The notes under the pieces: model-generated
The model's input: the letters and a program-made list of their open reading frames with translations, nothing else
Told to the model about the DNA's origin: nothing
The model's database searches: none
Part shown: positions 1 to 6,002 of the stretch, piece by piece
How the letters are laid out: every line of letters starts with the position of its first letter
Numbering within the stretch: position 1 is the first letter of the stretch
Made by a program: the position numbers and the translations under genes
Assembly: GCA_035306065.1 (NCBI GenBank)
Contig: DATGOL010000050.1
Location: 1-7,921 of the forward strand
Direction of reading: 5' to 3'
Origin: JBBQHX01 sp035306065
Lineage (GTDB): Bacteria > Gemmatimonadota > Gemmatimonadetes > Gemmatimonadales > Gemmatimonadaceae
Length of the DNA stretch: 7,921 bases

Positions 1-369
1 GCCGTCGTACAGCGCCTCCGTTCCGGCGAGGTCCAGGTACCATTCGTCGATGCTGGCGCTTGCTACCAGCGGCGCGAAGCGCTCGAGCACTGCGCGGATC
101 TCCCGGCTCTTCTCGCGGCAGAGCCCGAACGGCACCCCCACACGCATCGCCCTCGGGCAGAGGCGAAGCGCGCGCGCCATGGGCATCGCGCTTCGCACGC
201 CGTACTGGCGCGCCTCGTAGGAGGCGGAGGTCACCACCCCGCGACCTTTCGGGCTGCCGCCTACGATGAGCAGGCGCGCGCGGCCGGCTCCCTCGGGATC
301 GGCGAGTCGTGCGACGGCGACGAAGAATGCGTCGGCGTCCACGAGCAGTATGCGTCGTGGCGGGTGCAA
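1..369 (-). CDS. dinB: DNA polymerase IV-like Y-family polymerase, N-terminal part (cut by window edge)
   Basis: This is the N-terminal 123 residues of a Y-family translesion DNA polymerase; the rest lies left of the window. The palm and fingers motifs are clear. An ILLVDADAFF segment carries metal-binding Asp11 and the aromatic steric-gate Phe16. A YEARQYGVRSAMP fingers motif follows, then SIDEWYLDL with catalytic Asp108 and Glu109, so all three catalytic carboxylates are present. This argues against the catalytically dead ImuB branch. The usual Glu of the FFASVE motif is Ala20 here. The start is uncertain: the frame is open back to a TAG, and the only usable start before the first beta strand is TTG at 369-367. 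A GTG at 342-340 would remove that strand. No good ribosome binding site is seen. The gene diverges from the Sua5-type gene across a gap holding an inverted repeat. Confidence 0.93.
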   Translation of the reverse strand, partial: MHPPRRILLVDADAFFVAVARLADPEGAGRARLLIVGGSPKGRGVVTSASYEARQYGVRSAMPMARALRLCPRAMRVGVPFGLCREKSREIRAVLERFAPLVASASIDEWYLDLAGTEALYDG

Positions 370-374
370 GGCTA

Positions 375-400
375 CGGGTCGTGTTCGGGTACGACCCGAA
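375..400. promoter_or_regulatory. Inverted repeat in the dinB / Sua5 divergent gap, candidate operator
   Basis: CGGGTCGT at 375-382 is the exact reverse complement of ACGACCCG at 391-398, giving an 8-bp stem with an 8-base loop. An overlapping second inverted repeat pairs TTCGGGT (384-390) with ACCCGAA (394-400). CGGGT also recurs at 361-365, 375-379 and 386-390. The element lies 5 bases upstream of the proposed dinB TTG start and 91 bases upstream of the Sua5 start. It could be a protein binding site or a 5' leader hairpin for dinB. It does not match the classical Gram-positive or enterobacterial LexA box, so SOS control is not claimed. I see no convincing -10/-35 elements in 370-491. Confidence 0.4.
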
Positions 401-491
401 AGCTAATGCGGCGATGCCTGCGAGTTTAAGTGAGCGAGGCCCCCGGATCGACTCCATCCCGCCCCGAACTGGCGATATCCTTCCCCGCAAG

Positions 492-1523
492 ATGACCGTG
501 ATCCTCCGCGTGAACTCACTCGCCCCCGAACCAGAAGCACTCCGCACCGCCGCCGACATTCTCCGCGCCGGCGGTCTCGTCGCATTCCCCACCGAAACCG
601 TCTACGGACTCGGCGCACACGCACTCGATCACGAAGCCGTAGCACGCATTTTCGCCGCGAAGGGACGCCCGGCCACCAACCCGCTCATCGTCCACGTACC
701 CAACGCGGACGCCGCGCAAGCGCTCACCTCACGATGGCCCGCGCGCGCCGAACGACTTGCCTCACGGTTCTGGCCCGGCCCGCTCACCCTCGTGCTCCCG
801 AAGTCCCCGCGAGTGCCCGACTCCGTAACGGCGTCACTTCCGAGTGTAGCACTGCGCATCCCCTCGCACCCCATCGCCCTCGCACTGCTCAACGAGGCTG
901 GAATCCCCGTCGCCGCACCCAGCGCCAACCGCTTCACGCAGCTCTCCCCCACCACGGCCGCTCACGTCGAAACCTCGCTCGGAAGCGCCGTAGATCTGAT
1001 CCTGGACGGTGGCCCGACAAACGTGGGCATCGAGAGCACGGTGGTCGATCTCACTGGCGAGCACCCTCTCCTGCTGCGGCCGGGCGCCGTCACTCGCGAG
1101 GAGCTCGCCACCGCGCTGGGCACCGCCGTTCTCGACCCTGCAGTAGCCCCCGCCGATAACGCTCCCAGGCTATCTCCGGGCATGCACGCCCTGCACTACG
1201 CCCCGCGCGCAATGCTGTTCGTGTTCAGTGCGGGCTCGCGGAGACAGGCGGAAGTCAACGCGCGAGACGAAGTTGCCAGCGAAGGCCGCGTGGGCGCGCT
1301 CCTGCTCGCGTCTTCCGACCGCTTTGCCGCACCGCTGCACCGCCGGATCACCATGCCGGCAGACGCCACCAGCTACGCTCGCGAACTTTATCTCCGCCTT
1401 CACGAACTGGACGACGCCGGCTGCACGCTCATCATCGTGGAATCACCTCCGGCCGGCGGCGAGTGGGAGGGCATTCACGACCGGCTGCGTCGCGCCAGCT
1501 CCACCCCGGGCTCCGCACACTGA
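492..1523 (+). CDS. tsaC: L-threonylcarbamoyladenylate synthase, Sua5 type (tRNA t6A synthesis)
   Basis: The cytosolic enzyme makes threonylcarbamoyl-AMP from threonine, bicarbonate and ATP. The TsaB/D/E machinery then transfers the group to A37 of ANN-decoding tRNAs. The 343 residues match the long Sua5 form rather than the short YrdC/TsaC form. The YrdC domain covers about 13-205, with PTETVYGLG (33-41), KGRPATNPL (57-65), FWPGPLTLVL (93-102), the PSAN region (143-146), GIESTVVDL (179-187) and LRPGAVT (195-201). The linker signature SPGMHALHYAP (228-238) closes over the active site in known Sua5 structures. The C-terminal Sua5 domain covers about 240-340 and ends in a DRLRRAS segment. The frame is open back to 309, but conserved sequence begins only after ATG 492; the Met codon at 414 is possible but unlikely. 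No strong ribosome binding site is visible. The fabI gene follows after 59 bases on the same strand. Confidence 0.96.
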   Translation: MTVILRVNSLAPEPEALRTAADILRAGGLVAFPTETVYGLGAHALDHEAVARIFAAKGRPATNPLIVHVPNADAAQALTSRWPARAERLASRFWPGPLTLVLPKSPRVPDSVTASLPSVALRIPSHPIALALLNEAGIPVAAPSANRFTQLSPTTAAHVETSLGSAVDLILDGGPTNVGIESTVVDLTGEHPLLLRPGAVTREELATALGTAVLDPAVAPADNAPRLSPGMHALHYAPRAMLFVFSAGSRRQAEVNARDEVASEGRVGALLLASSDRFAAPLHRRITMPADATSYARELYLRLHELDDAGCTLIIVESPPAGGEWEGIHDRLRRASSTPGSAH

Positions 1524-1582
1524 CTGACCGTCCGTCCGACCTTGGACTTGCTGGCTCAGCACTTACCAATCAGCTTCACGGG

Positions 1583-2503
1583 ATGCTGAAAATCGACCTT
1601 TCAGGACGCCGGGCCCTGGTAGCGGGCGTCGCAGACGACGGCGGCTTCGGATTCGCCATTGCCAAGTCTCTCGCCGAGGCGGGAGCAAGCGTGTGTGTGG
1701 CCACCTGGCCACCCGCACTCAACATCTTCCGCACAATGCTCGAACGCGGAAAGCTGGATAACTCCCGCCAGCTCTCCAACGGACAGCCATTCGAGTTCGA
1801 GCGCATCTATCCACTGGACGCGGCCTACGATCGCCTCGAAGACGCACCGGAGGACGTCCGGGAGAACAAGCGCTACCGCGACACCGGCGACTTCTCCATC
1901 CAGGGACTCGCCAACAACCTGGTGACGGACTTCGGCGAGAAGCCGCTGGACATCCTCATCCACGCGCTCGCCAACGGACCGGAAGTGCGCAACCCGCTGC
2001 TCGAGACGAGTCGTTCGGGCTACCTGGCTGCGGTGAGCGTATCCGCCTACTCCATGGTGAGCATGATGCGGAGCATGGCGCCCATCATGCGCCCCGGCGG
2101 GTCTGCGCTCTCGCTCACCTTCATGGCGAGTGAGCGCGCCATTCCGGGCTACGGTGGCGGGATGTCCTCTGCAAAGGCAGCGCTGGAAAGCGACACGCGC
2201 CTTCTCGCGTACGAAGTGGGTCGCGGGTACGGACTGCGTATCAACACCATCTCGGCCGGCCCGCTCTCGTCTCGTGCGGCATCCGCCATTGGCATCATCG
2301 AGAAGATGCTCCGCTACTGCACGGCCAACTCTCCCATTCCCGAGGCACTGGACGCCATCGAGGTGGGTAACACTGCGGCGTTCCTGTGCAGCCCGCTCGG
2401 CACAGGCATTACCGGTGCAACCATCCACGTGGACAAGGGCTACCACGCGATGGGAGTGGCCGTGTCTCCGGAGGCACTGGAGCCGCCGGCCGAGGAAGGC
2501 TGA
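1583..2503 (+). CDS. fabI: Enoyl-[acyl-carrier-protein] reductase (NADH), plant-type FabI
   Basis: FabI catalyses the last reduction of each fatty-acid elongation cycle (trans-2-enoyl-ACP to acyl-ACP). The 306-residue short-chain dehydrogenase-like protein has a nucleotide-binding segment GVADDGGFGFAIAKSLAEAG (15-34). The block HALANGPEV (127-135) is followed by PLLETSRSGYLAA (138-150). The active site is Tyr190 and Lys198, in GYGGGMSSAKAALES. Residues about 45-100 carry an insertion (NIF...RGKLDNSR...PEDVRENKRY) that E. coli FabI (262 aa) lacks. Together with the Tyr-x7-Lys spacing, this matches plant and apicomplexan enzymes as I recall them. The first active-site Tyr of those enzymes is Phe180 here. 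Upstream in-frame residues back to 1463 overlap the preceding gene and are not conserved, so ATG 1583 is chosen; its ribosome binding site is weak. The murJ gene starts 13 bases after the stop. Confidence 0.97.
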   Translation: MLKIDLSGRRALVAGVADDGGFGFAIAKSLAEAGASVCVATWPPALNIFRTMLERGKLDNSRQLSNGQPFEFERIYPLDAAYDRLEDAPEDVRENKRYRDTGDFSIQGLANNLVTDFGEKPLDILIHALANGPEVRNPLLETSRSGYLAAVSVSAYSMVSMMRSMAPIMRPGGSALSLTFMASERAIPGYGGGMSSAKAALESDTRLLAYEVGRGYGLRINTISAGPLSSRAASAIGIIEKMLRYCTANSPIPEALDAIEVGNTAAFLCSPLGTGITGATIHVDKGYHAMGVAVSPEALEPPAEEG

Positions 2504-2516
2504 AGCGGCGCCTGAC

Positions 2517-4151
2517 GTGACCGGACCGCGCCCCTCTGCCGCACGAGGTCCGGTTGGTGCTGCGCTGGTGGCGCTGGGCATCCTGCTGTCACGCGTGTTC
2601 GGACTCGTCCGAACACGCGTTGTCGCATCCGCATTCGGCGTGGAGTCCGTTGCGGCAGACGCGTTCGCTGCCGCGCTGCGCATTCCCAACTTCCTTCAGA
2701 ACCTGTTCGGTGAAGGCGTTCTCTCCGCGTCCTTCATTCCGGTTTATTCCGGGCTGCTCGGCGAAAACGATGAGGAGGGTGCAGACAGGCTTGCGGGGGC
2801 AGTGTTCGCGATACTCGCGCTGCTTACGGCGGTTCTCGTTCTCCTGGGGATTGTAGCGGCGCCGTTTCTCGTGGATGTCATTGCGGGCGGCGGCTTCACG
2901 GGCGAACGGCGCGACCTGACGATCCAGCTGGTGCGCATCATCTTTCCGGGCACAGGGCTGCTGGTGTTGTCGGCGTGGTGCCTGGGGATTCTCAACAGCC
3001 ACCGGCGGTTCTTCCTGTCGTACGCGGCTCCTGTAGTGTGGAATGCTGCGATAATTGCCGCAATCCTGCTGGGCCGGGGTCGAACAGGCAGCATGGAGCA
3101 GCTGGCGGTGTGGGCGGCCTGGGGTGTGGTTGCCGGTTCGATACTGCAACTGCTGGTGCAGCTTCCGGCGGTGCTGGCGCTCGTGAGGCACTTCTCGATG
3201 CGCGTGAGCCGCGGCTCCGCGGCGCTCCGCACGGTGGTGCGCAACTTCCTTCCCGCGGTGCTGGGACGTGGCGTGGCGCAGGTAAGTGCCTACGTGGACG
3301 TGATGATCGCCGGTAACCTTCCGCTCGGTGCGGTAGCGGCGCTTACCTATGCGCAGCCCATATACCTGCTGCCGGTGAGCCTTTTCGGCATGTCTATCTC
3401 CGCTGCGGAGCTGCCGGAGATGTCGCGCGAGATGCGCGCAGGGCCTGACGACGGGACGCCTGACGAGGAGTCGGCGGCGGCACTGCGCCAGCGTCTCGCA
3501 AGCGGGCTTCGGAACGTTGCGTTCCTGGTGGTGCCGTCTGCCGTTGCGCTGCTGCTGCTGGGCGACGTGATCGCGGGCGCGATCTACCAGACGGGGCGCT
3601 TCGATCGGGATTCGTCCGTGTACCTGTGGGGCATACTGGCCGGCGCCAGCGTAGGGCTCCTGGCTACAACGATGGCTCGACTGCACGTGTCGGCGTTCTA
3701 CGCCCTGCGGGACGCGCGCACTCCGCTCCGCATGGCGCTGTTGCGGATAACGGTTTCGGTGGCCCTGGGCCTTACGTTTGCGTTCGCCGGTCCGCGACTG
3801 CTCGGGATTGATGAACGCTGGGGGGTAGCGGGCCTCACGCTTGCCAGCGGCATTGGCGGGTGGGTGGAGCTTGCCGCGCTGCGACATGCTCTTTCGCAAC
3901 GCCTGGGCAAGGTGGAGTTCCGCGTTGCTTATGTGGCAACGCTGTGGCTGTGCGCGGTCCTGGCGGGAGCGGCGGCGTGGGGTGTAAAGATTGCCGCGGG
4001 CGTCGAGTCACTCGCGCCTGTCCCGCTTGCCGTTCTGCTGCTGGGAACCTTCTCGCTCGTGTACGGTGTCACGACGCTCGTAGCTGGTGTACCTGAGTCC
4101 CGCGCGCTGGTGAGGCGCGTTACGCGAAGGGTCGCGGGTGGCAACCGGTAA
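2517..4151 (+). CDS. murJ: MurJ/MviN-family lipid II flippase, divergent
   Basis: This 544-residue polytopic inner-membrane protein belongs to the MurJ (MVF) family, which flips lipid II across the membrane for peptidoglycan synthesis. Hydrophobic segments fill the whole length, as expected for about 14 helices. Family motifs are SRVFGLVRTRVVASAFG (25-41), DAFAAALRIPNFL (48-60), FGEGVLSASFIP (64-75), YAQPIYLLPVSLFG (278-291) and FYALRDARTP (394-403). Arg26 and Arg32 align with E. coli Arg18 and Arg24. E. coli Arg52 aligns with Gln61, and the Asp269-Arg270 pair aligns with Gln280-Pro281, so two arginines reported as important there are missing. GTG 2517 is the first plausible start after the fabI stop. 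A GAGGAAGG stretch (2491-2498) lies 18 bases upstream, rather far for a ribosome binding site. An in-frame extension back to 2130 overlaps fabI and is not credible. Confidence 0.92.
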   Translation: MTGPRPSAARGPVGAALVALGILLSRVFGLVRTRVVASAFGVESVAADAFAAALRIPNFLQNLFGEGVLSASFIPVYSGLLGENDEEGADRLAGAVFAILALLTAVLVLLGIVAAPFLVDVIAGGGFTGERRDLTIQLVRIIFPGTGLLVLSAWCLGILNSHRRFFLSYAAPVVWNAAIIAAILLGRGRTGSMEQLAVWAAWGVVAGSILQLLVQLPAVLALVRHFSMRVSRGSAALRTVVRNFLPAVLGRGVAQVSAYVDVMIAGNLPLGAVAALTYAQPIYLLPVSLFGMSISAAELPEMSREMRAGPDDGTPDEESAAALRQRLASGLRNVAFLVVPSAVALLLLGDVIAGAIYQTGRFDRDSSVYLWGILAGASVGLLATTMARLHVSAFYALRDARTPLRMALLRITVSVALGLTFAFAGPRLLGIDERWGVAGLTLASGIGGWVELAALRHALSQRLGKVEFRVAYVATLWLCAVLAGAAAWGVKIAAGVESLAPVPLAVLLLGTFSLVYGVTTLVAGVPESRALVRRVTRRVAGGNR

Positions 4152-4169
4152 AGCTGAGCGCCGCATTCA

Positions 4170-4188
4170 CCGCGCGACAACCGCGCGG
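4170..4188 (+). other. GC-rich stem-loop downstream of murJ
   Basis: CCGCGCG (4170-4176) pairs perfectly with CGCGCGG (4182-4188) around a 5-base ACAAC loop, starting 18 bases after the murJ stop. There is no T-run after it, so it is not a canonical Rho-independent terminator. A 3'-end stabilising or weak termination hairpin is possible. GC-rich sequence makes such stems by chance more often, hence the modest confidence. Confidence 0.4.
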
Positions 4189-4192
4189 CATT

Positions 4193-4333
4193 CGTCACGC
4201 TGACGCCACGCGTTCGAGTGCGACGGTGTGCGTCAATCCGATGGCGCACCCATTCCCGCCATGCCGCATGTTGACCGCGCTCGCTGACGTCGGCTGACGC
4301 GTCGCCAGGCACCATCGTCAGTACCTGCTGACG
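4193..4333. promoter_or_regulatory. Cluster of TGACG half-sites, candidate regulator binding region
   Basis: TGACG occurs on the plus strand at 4201, 4285, 4295 and 4329. Its complement CGTCA occurs at 4193, 4231 and 4316. Several copies are arranged like operators. CGTCA-CGC-TGACG (4193-4205) and CGTCAG-N6-CTGACG (4316-4333) are inverted repeats, and GCTGACG is repeated exactly 10 bases apart at 4283 and 4293, about one helical turn. The cluster ends about 135 bases before the small Cys-protein start. A transcription factor acting on that gene is inferred; no regulator family is identified. Confidence 0.4.
4228..4249 (+). other. Stem-loop in the intergenic region
   Basis: GTGCGTCA (4228-4235) pairs with TGGCGCAC (4242-4249) over 8 positions, one a G-T wobble, with a 6-base loop. 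It is not followed by a T-run. Its role is unknown; it could belong to the murJ 3' end or to a leader of the next gene. Confidence 0.35.
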
Positions 4334-4457
4334 CAAACCTGACCTCCCGTCGTTTACTTCCATCCGCACGCCAGCGGGCCTCGACCTACTTCGCGCGGTG
4401 CGTGTCGAACTGCTGATGCCATTCCGGCTTCAGCCACGCCCCGGCGAAGCAATCATC

Positions 4458-4462
4458 GGAGG
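4458..4462 (+). promoter_or_regulatory. Strong Shine-Dalgarno site for the small Cys-protein gene
   Basis: GGAGG lies 5 bases before ATG 4468. It is the best-placed ribosome binding site in the window, whereas most neighbouring starts lack one. It supports both the reality of the small gene and high translation of it. Confidence 0.8.
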
Positions 4463-4467
4463 CCATC

Positions 4468-4758
4468 ATGCGCATCAACCTCGCATCGCGTACCGGGTAC
4501 GTACGCCGCATCCTCGTGGCAGCACTGTTCGGCGGATTCGCCGTCGGCGGCCTGCACGCCACCGCACCCGAAGCAAAGGCTGACCCCCTGATGGACTGCA
4601 TCAAAGCAGTGGAAGAGCTGGTGAACGGATGCCTCGGCGACGACGCCGGCTTCTTCAGGAACTACGCGTGCAAGTGGGCTGGCGGCGTGGGGTACCTCCT
4701 CTGCGGAGCCGGAGAAGCCACGAAGGAACTGTCCAAGAAGCTCCCTCTCGCAATGTGA
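4468..4758 (+). CDS. Small secreted four-cysteine protein with a twin CX10C pattern, function unknown
   Basis: I do not recognise this 96-residue protein. Residues 1-38 look like a Sec signal peptide: basic start (Arg2, Arg8, Arg13, Arg14), hydrophobic stretch about 15-28, then a likely signal peptidase I site after Ala-Lys-Ala at 36-38. The mature part of about 58 residues has cysteines at 44, 55, 68 and 79, giving CX10C-X12-CX10C. Each pair is 11 residues apart, close to three helical turns. An antiparallel helical hairpin with disulfides 44-79 and 55-68 is therefore plausible, similar in idea to twin-CX9C proteins. The C-terminus is Lys-rich (ATKELSKK). The frame is well supported by the GGAGG site and the coherent signal peptide. 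A propeller lipoprotein and an ABC transporter follow. It could be an antimicrobial peptide, a signal or an envelope structural peptide; the sequence does not decide. Confidence 0.78.
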   Translation: MRINLASRTGYVRRILVAALFGGFAVGGLHATAPEAKADPLMDCIKAVEELVNGCLGDDAGFFRNYACKWAGGVGYLLCGAGEATKELSKKLPLAM

Positions 4759-4771
4759 TGCAGAACGTTCC

Positions 4772-4816
4772 GAAGCCGGTGTGCCTCATGCCTCACGCAT
4801 GGAGTACGCCGGCTTC
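4772..4816 (+). promoter_or_regulatory. Long intercistronic hairpin between the Cys-protein and lipoprotein genes
   Basis: Positions 4772-4791 fold back on 4797-4816 around a 5-base CTCAC loop. Of 20 positions, 16 are Watson-Crick pairs, 3 are G-T wobbles and one (4785/4803) is a C-A mismatch. The outer 8 bp, GAAGCCGG with CCGGCTTC, are perfect. It begins 13 bases after the small gene's stop and ends 22 bases before the next ATG. No T-run follows, so it is not a textbook terminator. It could partly terminate transcription, protect the 3' end of the small mRNA, or be a processing site. Any of these would let the peptide be made in excess over the downstream proteins. Confidence 0.7.
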
Positions 4817-4838
4817 AGGTCCATCAATCAGTTCAACC

Positions 4839-6002
4839 ATGAAAATCGCCTCCCTGACCTCGCACCTGGCAATTGCACTCGTGGTTCTCACGGCCTGCTC
4901 AAGTTCGGAAGCGGAATGGGCAGACGGCAGTGTGCCGGTACACGAGCAGTACAGAGCGCCGGATTCGGTACAGCGAATAGAATGGAGCACCGTTTCAGGA
5001 TACGAGGGAACCGCACACGACTTCATCGTAAGAGGCGCGGGTGATACCGTGATCGTGCTCGATCCGCGGGCTGCCGAGATCGCCATCCTGGCGCGAAGCG
5101 CACCGGCTGATTCCGGCGGTGCCGTATCGTGGCAACTCGTGGAGCACTTCGGGAGAACAGGAGACGGACCCGGTGAGTTTCGCCGCCTGACGGCACTCGC
5201 CTCGGCTTCCGACGGAAGTATCTGGACCTGGAGCGAGAGCGCCAGGTTACAGCGCTTTGCCCTGGACGGCAGCCTTCTCGAGGAAGCTCGAATCACTCCG
5301 CCATGCTCGTTCTTCCGTTCTTCCATGGCGTCTCTCGACGACGTGCTGTACGTGGGCGGACAGTGTGCAGGCGGAGGAGCGCCCTCGGACACTGTCTATG
5401 CCAGGGTGTACCGGGTATGGCCTGACACGGCCGGAACCGAGATCGCTTCTGCCCCGGTTGCAACAATGGACTTCAGCTTCGGCTCCCTGTTCGCTGCCTC
5501 ACGCTTCGTCACGGAAGGGAACAGCTCCGTTGTGTTCATGTCCGGCATTGACAGCTGCATCACTAGGATTCCGGCTGGCAGCGACAGTGCTCCGGTACAG
5601 GCAGTTCGCACCTGTGTGCCGCCGCCCGCGCTCTACCGATCGGAGGAGCCGGCATTTCTCAAGGATCTGAACATGCCTGGCGGTGCGCGGCCCCGATGGC
5701 CCGATCCGATTACACCGCTGTTCGCCCAGGTGGATGGAAACGTGCCGGTGATCGTTCAGGTGGTATCTGAAGATTCGCTCGCGCTTACCCGCTGGGCTCC
5801 TGGCGAGATTCCGTTTCTGTTCGCCCCCGTCGCCAGTTTCGTTGGCTGCAGGAACGACTTCTGTCTCTGGTTCGATTCCTCGGAGAGCCGGCTGGCACTA
5901 CTCAGGCCTGCGGAGCTGGTTCACAACAGCCTGCCGGCGGGGACAGTTGCCATGGACTCCACGACGCACGAAATGCCGGTCAGTCGTGCGGCGGCACCAT
6001 GA
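4839..6002 (+). CDS. Predicted lipoprotein with a six-bladed beta-propeller-like fold
   Basis: This 387-residue protein begins with a lipoprotein signal peptide ending in a lipobox LTAC (17-20), so Cys20 would be lipidated and the protein anchored outside the inner membrane. The first propeller strands are suggested by a DFIVRGAGDTVIVLDP segment. It is followed by HFGRTGDGPGEF, a loop typical of the six-bladed propeller lipoproteins common in Bacteroidota and Gemmatimonadota. Repeated blade-like segments follow, such as GSIWTWSESARLQRFALDG and later DDVLYVGG. Cysteines beyond Cys20 may form disulfides. No catalytic motif is recognised; a binding or sensing role is inferred. ATG 4839 is chosen because the signal peptide begins there; the in-frame extension back to 4629 is shadow. 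Its ribosome binding site is weak, with the long hairpin just upstream. The stop overlaps the permease start in ATGA. Confidence 0.87.
   Translation: MKIASLTSHLAIALVVLTACSSSEAEWADGSVPVHEQYRAPDSVQRIEWSTVSGYEGTAHDFIVRGAGDTVIVLDPRAAEIAILARSAPADSGGAVSWQLVEHFGRTGDGPGEFRRLTALASASDGSIWTWSESARLQRFALDGSLLEEARITPPCSFFRSSMASLDDVLYVGGQCAGGGAPSDTVYARVYRVWPDTAGTEIASAPVATMDFSFGSLFAASRFVTEGNSSVVFMSGIDSCITRIPAGSDSAPVQAVRTCVPPPALYRSEEPAFLKDLNMPGGARPRWPDPITPLFAQVDGNVPVIVQVVSEDSLALTRWAPGEIPFLFAPVASFVGCRNDFCLWFDSSESRLALLRPAELVHNSLPAGTVAMDSTTHEMPVSRAAAP

Larger units (their letters stand above)
4152..4467. other. Long intergenic region with hairpins and a TGACG half-site cluster
   Basis: No open frame here has gene-like composition; the short ones on both strands are arginine-rich shadows. 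The stretch holds a hairpin just after murJ (4170-4188), a second hairpin (4228-4249), a dense group of TGACG half-sites (4193-4333) and the ribosome binding site of the next gene. It therefore probably carries the murJ 3' end and the promoter plus leader of the small Cys-protein gene. I cannot place a convincing sigma-70 promoter; TTGACC at 4271-4276 has no good -10 partner. A small RNA cannot be excluded. Confidence 0.6.

Noticed and set aside
60..269. Plus-strand open frame of 69 codons
   Set aside because: It is antisense to the clear Y-family polymerase coding sequence and has shadow-like Arg/Ser/Pro-rich composition.
309..491. N-terminal extension of the Sua5-type protein back to 309
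   Set aside because: The added residues are Arg-rich, overlap dinB on the other strand and the inverted repeat, and match nothing expected at the start of the family.
370..491. LexA/SOS box upstream of dinB
   Set aside because: The inverted repeats do not fit the enterobacterial CTGT-N8-ACAG or Bacillus GAAC-N4-GTTC patterns.
2130..2516. N-terminal extension of murJ over the end of fabI
   Set aside because: It would overlap fabI by more than 370 bases, and conserved MurJ sequence starts only after GTG 2517.
1601..2689. Minus-strand open frame of 362 codons
   Set aside because: It lies opposite fabI and the murJ start. Its composition is that of an antisense shadow in GC-rich DNA, with no domain recognisable.
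2589..3899. Minus-strand open frame of 436 codons
   Set aside because: It lies opposite murJ, is rich in Arg, His and Gln, has no motif, and lacks the hydrophobic pattern that supports murJ.
4170..4188. Rho-independent terminator for murJ
   Set aside because: The stem is good but no T-run follows, so it is listed only as a stem-loop.
4468..4584. Double-glycine bacteriocin leader in the small Cys protein (GG at 27-28)
   Set aside because: The hydrophobic core and Ala-Lys-Ala site fit a Sec signal peptide, and the nearby ABC ATPase has no C39 peptidase domain.
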